From an uncultured Opitutia bacterium (GTDB lineage: Bacteria > Verrucomicrobiota > Verrucomicrobiia > Opitutales > JABJCN01), in the NCBI GenBank assembly GCA_913046175.1, contig CAJWSN010000033.1:1-10480 (forward strand): a stretch of 10,480 bases of DNA. The letters are read 5' to 3'. The notes beneath the pieces were generated by a model, which was given only the letters and a program-made list of their open reading frames with translations, was not told the origin of the DNA and made no database searches. Positions within the stretch are counted from its first letter, which is position 1; every line of letters starts with the position of its first letter. This document shows, in pieces, positions 6,511 to 10,480 of this stretch. The position numbers were made by a program, and so were the translations under genes.

Positions 6511-7797
6511 ATGCCGGAAAGATTAAAAATTTTAGTGATTGGTTCAGGTGGGCGGGAACACGCCATCCTGCGAGAATGCCTTAAAAGTCCACTGGCTGCT
6601 GAAGTCATCGCAGCCCCAGGGAATGGCGGCATGGCCCAGGAGGCTGAATGTTTCCCCGTTGATGTGGGTAATACGGATGCCATTGTGAGGCTGGCCATTG
6701 AGCAACAGGTTGAATTTGTCATTGTCGGACCTGAAGTCCCCTTGTGCGAAGGGGCGGTTGATCGACTCAATCAATCAGGCATCCTGGCATTCGGGCCAAA
6801 CAAGGAAGCTGCACGTTTCGAGGCAAGCAAGACCTATACCAAGGACTTCCTGGCAAGACATGATATTCCCACTGCAAGCTTTGGGAATTTTTCGGATGGA
6901 GGCAGAGCCCTGGAGTACCTGGAAACCCTCCCAGAGGAATCCTCTATTGTTGTCAAGGCCAGTGGCCTGGCGGCAGGAAAAGGGGTCCTTATTGCAGATA
7001 ACCGAACAAAAGCAGCAGGATTTGTCAGGGACATCCTCGTGGAAAAAAAGTTTGGTGAAAGCGGAGAGGAAATCGTGATTGAAGAATTCCTGGAAGGTCG
7101 GGAAACCTCGCTGCACCTTCTTGTCTCAGGTGAACAATTTGTCGTGCTCCCACTCAGTCGGGATCATAAAAAAATCGGCGAGGGGGACACCGGCCCCAAC
7201 ACGGGGGGCATGGGAGTAATCGCCCCGGATGATTCCATTCCGCAGGAAATCCTCGAAGAAATCCTGGAGAATATTGCCAAGCCCACACTCGCAGGATTTC
7301 GAGCTGAGGGGATCGACTATCGAGGAGTCCTCTACATTGGCATCATGCTCACGACGAAGGGACCACAGGTTCTTGAATTTAATGTTCGGCTTGGTGATCC
7401 GGAGACACAACTCATCCTTCAGCTTTTCGAGGAGGATATTGTCGAACTCTTCAAGACAGCTGCGACAGGAGGAGTCCTCCCAAAAAAACTCACACCCACA
7501 GGACAGTCCTCCATAACAGTGGTCATGGCCTCAGACGGGTACCCCGATTCCTATGCAAAAGGTCTCCCCATTGACCTCCCGCACAAACTACCGGAAGGAT
7601 TGAGCGTGATACATGCTGGCACAAAGCTGGATTCCGACGGCAATATCGTGACCTCAGGTGGACGGGTGTTGAACATTGTGGCAATTGCCGACAGCCCTGA
7701 AGAAGCTTCTGAGCGAGTGTATGAGGCCTGCAAACATTCCTTTTTTGAAAAACAATACTACCGGCGGGACATAGGAAAAACCCACGCCAATGAATAA
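6511..7797 (+). CDS. purD: Phosphoribosylamine-glycine ligase (GAR synthetase)
   Basis: PurD joins glycine to 5-phosphoribosylamine with ATP, the second step of de novo purine synthesis. The 428-residue product is the usual length for a stand-alone bacterial enzyme and has the ATP-grasp layout. The N-domain starts with ILVIGSGGREHAI (7-19). FGPNKEAARFEASKTYTKDF (94-113) follows, then the ATP-binding VVKASGLAAGKGV (147-159), EEFLEGRETS (191-200), SRDHKKIGEGDTGPNTGGMG (216-235) and the metal-binding LEFNVRLGDPETQ (288-300). Most relatives have Phe where this has Leu294, a mild change unlikely to matter. The start gives a compact N terminus right before the first beta strand; the upstream sequence is C/T-rich without a Shine-Dalgarno site. 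Its glycine substrate is the product of GlyA, encoded about 600 bases downstream. Confidence 0.97.
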   Translation: MPERLKILVIGSGGREHAILRECLKSPLAAEVIAAPGNGGMAQEAECFPVDVGNTDAIVRLAIEQQVEFVIVGPEVPLCEGAVDRLNQSGILAFGPNKEAARFEASKTYTKDFLARHDIPTASFGNFSDGGRALEYLETLPEESSIVVKASGLAAGKGVLIADNRTKAAGFVRDILVEKKFGESGEEIVIEEFLEGRETSLHLLVSGEQFVVLPLSRDHKKIGEGDTGPNTGGMGVIAPDDSIPQEILEEILENIAKPTLAGFRAEGIDYRGVLYIGIMLTTKGPQVLEFNVRLGDPETQLILQLFEEDIVELFKTAATGGVLPKKLTPTGQSSITVVMASDGYPDSYAKGLPIDLPHKLPEGLSVIHAGTKLDSDGNIVTSGGRVLNIVAIADSPEEASERVYEACKHSFFEKQYYRRDIGKTHANE

Positions 7798-7886
7798 TGC
7801 CCAGAGGTCCAAAGATAATTTAACAAGTGCAATCACCCTACATGGCCCATCCAAATAATTCTTGATGTGGCTTAAAACCAACCTCC

Positions 7887-8369
7887 ATGGAAGAACCCAG
7901 CCCCAATAAGATTACGATAATTTGCACGGCCAATATATGCCGCAGCCCCTTGGGGGAGCGCTTGCTTGCACAAGCACTCGCGACTGCAAATGGGCCCGTG
8001 AGCGAATTGGAAGTGGTTTCAGCAGGTGTAGCCGCAGCTCCAGGATATGAAGCCTCCGCCTTTTCCATCGAGGTTCTCAAGCAGGAAGGGCTCGACCTGT
8101 CGGACCACCAAAGCCAACCGCTAACCCAACAATTGGTTGACGAGTCCCTGTTCCTGCTCGCCATGACTGAAAGCCATCGGCAAATCATCGATGCAATTTT
8201 CAAGGTAAGGAAAGGACAGGTTCGCCTCTTCCGGGAATTTATGAAGCCTGATCAAACCCAGGAAATCCCAGATCCTTTTGGCGGCACACTTGTGCTATAT
8301 AAAAATACGCTGAACTCTGTTAAGGAGGCTATCCCATCGCTGGTTCAGTTCATCAGCGAAAATGTCTGA
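7887..8369 (+). CDS. Low-molecular-weight protein tyrosine phosphatase
   Basis: A 160-residue cytosolic phosphatase of the LMW-PTP/arsenate reductase-like fold. The P-loop CTANICRS (13-20) carries the nucleophile Cys13 and the phosphate-binding Arg19, and the general-acid loop is IPDPFGG (127-133) with Asp129. The fifth loop residue is Ile17. In the arginine phosphatase YwlE of Bacillus this position is Thr, and Ile is reported to shift activity to phosphotyrosine, so a tyrosine phosphatase is more likely than an arginine phosphatase. It stands directly before glyA, as does the ywlE neighbourhood in Bacillus, but without rpiB between them. LMW-PTPs next to exopolysaccharide kinases control capsule synthesis; no kinase is in this window. 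The gap of 89 bases after purD shows no clear promoter or terminator. Confidence 0.9.
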   Translation: MEEPSPNKITIICTANICRSPLGERLLAQALATANGPVSELEVVSAGVAAAPGYEASAFSIEVLKQEGLDLSDHQSQPLTQQLVDESLFLLAMTESHRQIIDAIFKVRKGQVRLFREFMKPDQTQEIPDPFGGTLVLYKNTLNSVKEAIPSLVQFISENV

Positions 8370-8407
8370 AAAACCCTTCAACGGCGACAATTACCTGTTT
8401 CCCCACA

Positions 8408-9676
8408 ATGAATAGAACCCAATCCTACCTGAATTCTGAAAGCCTGGGGACCCTCGACCCGGAGATTGCAGCAGCCATCCGGAATGAAGTTGAGCGACAG
8501 CAGACCCATATCGAGTTGATCGCTTCCGAAAACTTTACCCTGCCCGCTGTCATGGAAGCCACCGGTTGTGTCATGACCAACAAATATGCCGAAGGTTATC
8601 CAGGCAAACGCTACTACGGTGGTTGCGATCATGTAGATAACGGAGAATCCCTTGCGATCTCAAGGGCAAAGGAACTTTTCGGAGCCGAGCACGCCAATGT
8701 TCAACCCCATTCCGGAAGTCAGGCGAATCAAGCCAGTTACGCCTCCGTACTCCAACCCGGGGACAAAATCCTCACGATGACATTATCCGATGGAGGACAT
8801 CTCACCCACGGTCATCCAGCCAACTTCAGTGGCAAACTCTATCAAGTGGTCAACTACGGGGTGGATCCCGAAAGTGGGCGCATCGACTACGAAGACCTTG
8901 CCGCAAAAGCCGAGGCGGAAAAGCCGAAGCTCATTACCACCGGAGCCTCTGCCTATCCACGCATCATTGACTTTGAGCGAATGGGAATGATCGCAAGGAA
9001 CTGCGGTGCACTCCTCTTGGCGGATATCGCCCACATCGCCGGGCTTGTCGGATCGGGCCTGCATCCCTCCCCGGTTCCCCATGCCGACTTCGTGACCACA
9101 ACCACACACAAGACCCTGCGCGGGCCAAGGGGCGGTCTCATTCTTTGCCGGGAGCAGTTTGCCAAAGGGGTTGACTCATCCGTTTTCCCTGGGGCACAGG
9201 GGGGACCGCTTATGCACGTCATTGCAGCAAAGGCCGTCTGCTTTCGAGAAGCTGCCAAACCGGAGTTCAAGGAATACTCCAAGCAGGTTATCGCCAATGC
9301 GAAAGCCATGGCTGACACCTTTCAGGAACGAGGCCTTAAGCTCTCAAGTGGTGGCACTGACAACCATCTCATGCTCATCGACCTGCGACCCAGTCACCCA
9401 GAACTTACAGGCAAGGAAGCACAATTTGCCCTGGAGAAGGCCAACATTACCACGAATCGAAACACCGTACCTGGCGAAACCCGCAGCCCCTTCCAGACCA
9501 GCGGACTACGCATCGGCTCTCCTGCAGTCACCACCCGCGGAATGCACGAGCCAGAAATGGTGATAATCGCCAATATAATCTGCGATATTCTAGATTCTCC
9601 GCAGGAGGAGAGTATTATCGAGGGTGCAAAGCAAGCAGCGATGAATCTGTGCAAGGGTTTTCCTCTCCCCTATTGA
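8408..9676 (+). CDS. glyA: Serine hydroxymethyltransferase
   Basis: GlyA is a PLP enzyme that interconverts serine plus THF with glycine plus 5,10-methylene-THF, the main cellular source of one-carbon units. The product is 422 residues, typical for bacteria. It shows IELIASENFT (35-44), NKYAEGYPGKRYYGG (58-72), VQPHSGSQAN (98-107), DGGHLTHG (128-135), LADIAHIAGL (204-213; the Asp contacts the PLP ring nitrogen) and the PLP-lysine motif TTTTHKTLRGPRGG with Lys235. The C-terminal part includes NTVPGE and SGLRIGSPAVTTRG. All family residues seem intact. The gene follows the phosphatase by 38 bases, which suggests one transcript. Its methylene-THF is the substrate of FolD and its glycine the substrate of PurD. 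There is no glycine riboswitch: the gap upstream is too short. Confidence 0.98.
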   Translation: MNRTQSYLNSESLGTLDPEIAAAIRNEVERQQTHIELIASENFTLPAVMEATGCVMTNKYAEGYPGKRYYGGCDHVDNGESLAISRAKELFGAEHANVQPHSGSQANQASYASVLQPGDKILTMTLSDGGHLTHGHPANFSGKLYQVVNYGVDPESGRIDYEDLAAKAEAEKPKLITTGASAYPRIIDFERMGMIARNCGALLLADIAHIAGLVGSGLHPSPVPHADFVTTTTHKTLRGPRGGLILCREQFAKGVDSSVFPGAQGGPLMHVIAAKAVCFREAAKPEFKEYSKQVIANAKAMADTFQERGLKLSSGGTDNHLMLIDLRPSHPELTGKEAQFALEKANITTNRNTVPGETRSPFQTSGLRIGSPAVTTRGMHEPEMVIIANIICDILDSPQEESIIEGAKQAAMNLCKGFPLPY

Positions 9677-9738
9677 ACCTCTAAATCCCATGTATTGCCC
9701 AAGGTTCCCAATCTGTATTATTATAAGATCCCAATTCT

Positions 9739-9753
9739 GTTGGCAGGGCCAAC
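9739..9753 (+). terminator. Small GC hairpin after glyA, weak terminator candidate
   Basis: GTTGGC-AGG-GCCAAC forms a perfect six-base-pair stem with a three-base loop, 62 bases past the glyA stop. It is followed by TCCCTCTT and not by a clean T run, so intrinsic termination would be inefficient. It could equally be part of the leader region of the prepilin gene. The surrounding 162-base gap (9677-9838) also holds a near-repeat, TCCCAATCTGT (9706-9716) and TCCCAATTCTGT (9729-9740). Confidence 0.25.
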
Positions 9754-9759
9754 TCCCTC

Positions 9760-9787
9760 TTGACGAAAAGCCTAAAATGCGTAACTT
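9760..9787 (+). promoter_or_regulatory. Possible sigma70-type promoter for the prepilin gene
   Basis: TTGACG at 9760-9765 matches the -35 consensus at five of six bases. A 16-base spacer leads to TAACTT at 9782-9787, which matches the -10 consensus at only three of six. It sits about 50 bases before the prepilin ATG and just after the hairpin that may end the glyA transcript, which is a sensible place for a new promoter. The weak -10 keeps confidence low. Confidence 0.25.
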
Positions 9788-9820
9788 ATTAGGCTGCTGA
9801 AACCCATTATTACTTCCCTT

Positions 9821-10480
9821 TTAACGCTTGAAACCACCATGAAAAAACAAACCAAGAAAAACAAAGGCTTCACCCTCATTGAGCTTTTGACGGTGATTAC
9901 AATCATCGGCATACTTTTCGGCCTGGCCTTTAAGGCTGGCGATGTGGCCATGATGATGGCTGCCAAGGCAGAGGCAACCAACAACATGAGGCAAATCGGA
10001 ACCAAATTTAATCTCTTTACCATCGAATTCAACTATCACATCTCCAGCCTGAAGTCCTGCTTTATGTCCAGATTCACCTTTCTCCACATCGGCAATAAGG
10101 GCTCCATATGGTTTATCCATACTCAATGCTTCGGCTAGATCATTATCTACCTCACCTACCCTTACACCAAGGTAACCTCGAGAAACAGCGCCTTCTGTAA
10201 TAATTTGATCAGCTACCTCCATTGCAACATCAATTGGGATTGCAAATGCTACACCTTGATATCCCCCACTTCGCGAATATATCTGCGAATTAATACCAAC
10301 TACCTTGCCATTAAGATCAAAAAGAGGCCCTCCAGAATTACCTGGGTTGATAGCAGCATCTGTTTGAATAAATGGAACATAATTTCCAATATTCTGATTT
10401 TGAATACTTCTACCTTTAGCGCTGACAATTCCTGCGGTTACAGAAAAATCGAAGCTAAATGGTGATCCTATTGCTATAAC
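9821..10480 (-). CDS. DegP/MucD-family periplasmic serine protease, fragment
   Basis: The frame is open from the window edge at 10480 down to a stop at 9821, but protease homology covers only 10480 to about 9977. Reading in from the edge, it begins VIAIGSPF, the strand before the active-site serine. It contains QTDAAINPGNSGGPLFDLNG with the catalytic Ser codon at 10334-10336, then VAFAIPIDVAMEVADQI and a PDZ domain (GYLGV, KAGLQAGDVIVEFDGKEI, SDLPHVVG). This resembles gammaproteobacterial MucD/DegQ. The catalytic His and Asp would lie upstream, outside the window. Below 9977 the frame is only the antisense of the prepilin gene. HtrA proteases degrade or refold damaged envelope proteins. The AT-leaning composition differs from every other gene here, which points to a different source genome. 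An ATG at 10222 is internal, not the start. Confidence 0.88.
   Translation of the reverse strand, partial: VIAIGSPFSFDFSVTAGIVSAKGRSIQNQNIGNYVPFIQTDAAINPGNSGGPLFDLNGKVVGINSQIYSRSGGYQGVAFAIPIDVAMEVADQIITEGAVSRGYLGVRVGEVDNDLAEALSMDKPYGALIADVEKGESGHKAGLQAGDVIVEFDGKEIKFGSDLPHVVGCLCLGSHHHGHIASLKGQAEKYADDCNHRQKLNEGEAFVFLGLFFHGGFKR
9839..10138 (+). CDS. Prepilin-type N-terminal methylation protein, interrupted
   Basis: The first 50 or so residues are a textbook type IV prepilin/pseudopilin start. A short basic leader (MKKQTKKNKG) is followed by the peptidase site G10/F11 in GFTLIELLTV with the essential Glu15, then a hydrophobic helix to about residue 33 and a polar stretch ending in KAEATNNMRQIGT, a pattern common in Verrucomicrobiota and Planctomycetota pseudopilins. 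After about residue 50-55 (base 9990-10003) the frame continues to a stop at 10138, but it then reads the opposite strand of a protease gene and has no pilin character. The real C-terminal globular domain is therefore missing. Such proteins are cleaved by a prepilin peptidase and assembled into pili or secretion pseudopili. The ATG at 9839 follows GAAACCACC, with no Shine-Dalgarno sequence. Confidence 0.75.
   Translation: MKKQTKKNKGFTLIELLTVITIIGILFGLAFKAGDVAMMMAAKAEATNNMRQIGTKFNLFTIEFNYHISSLKSCFMSRFTFLHIGNKGSIWFIHTQCFG

Noticed and set aside
7838..8203. Open - strand frame of 121 codons
   Set aside because: It is antisense to the phosphatase gene, which carries intact catalytic motifs on the + strand.
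8953..9318. Open - strand frame of 121 codons
   Set aside because: It is antisense to the glyA PLP-lysine region, Ser/Arg/Pro-rich, with no domain; a shadow of a conserved gene.
10205..10465. Open + strand frame of 86 codons
   Set aside because: It is antisense to the protease fragment, whose minus strand carries the GNSGG active-site motif.
1..10480. tRNA, rRNA, CRISPR array, insertion sequence or riboswitch
   Set aside because: I looked through all intergenic gaps (each under 165 bases) and saw no cloverleaf, repeat-spacer array, transposase or known riboswitch core.

Overview
The body of this window (about 130 to 10,000) is ordinary chromosomal DNA from a diderm bacterium. It carries heptose-LPS synthesis (hldD), peptidoglycan recycling (mpl) and a type IV-like prepilin. 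Base composition is moderate (32 of 60 bases are G or C in 7501-7560). The gene set, the prepilin and the near-absence of Shine-Dalgarno sequences fit the Verrucomicrobiota (Opitutales/Puniceicoccales-like). That placement is inference and only moderately secure.

Layout: a 5'-truncated folD (one-carbon folate enzyme) is followed on the + strand by a small rhomboid protease, an RDD-family membrane protein, proC (proline synthesis) and hldD (ADP-heptose epimerase). A minus-strand pair, mpl then xerD, converges on hldD with a 6-base gap. Divergent from mpl on the + strand come purD (purine synthesis), a low-molecular-weight protein tyrosine phosphatase and glyA (serine hydroxymethyltransferase). 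A prepilin-type gene starts after glyA but is interrupted. folD, glyA and purD all touch C1/glycine/purine metabolism, but they are separated by unrelated genes and are not shown to be one operon. No stretch of more than 300 bases lacks a gene.

Both ends look foreign to the body. Bases 1 to about 95 are extremely AT-rich (7 of 60 G+C in the first line) and join folD in mid-gene, without its N-terminal third. From about 9977-10003 to the end, a minus-strand DegP/MucD-type serine protease fragment of lower GC (21-25 of 60 per line) runs head-on into the prepilin gene. The simplest reading is that both ends are chimeric joins (assembly or whole-genome amplification), not biology. I found no convincing new defence, mobile or regulatory system. 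The remaining points of interest are small: a leader mini-ORF, dyad operators between mpl and purD, a phosphatase specificity residue, and the missing Shine-Dalgarno signals.
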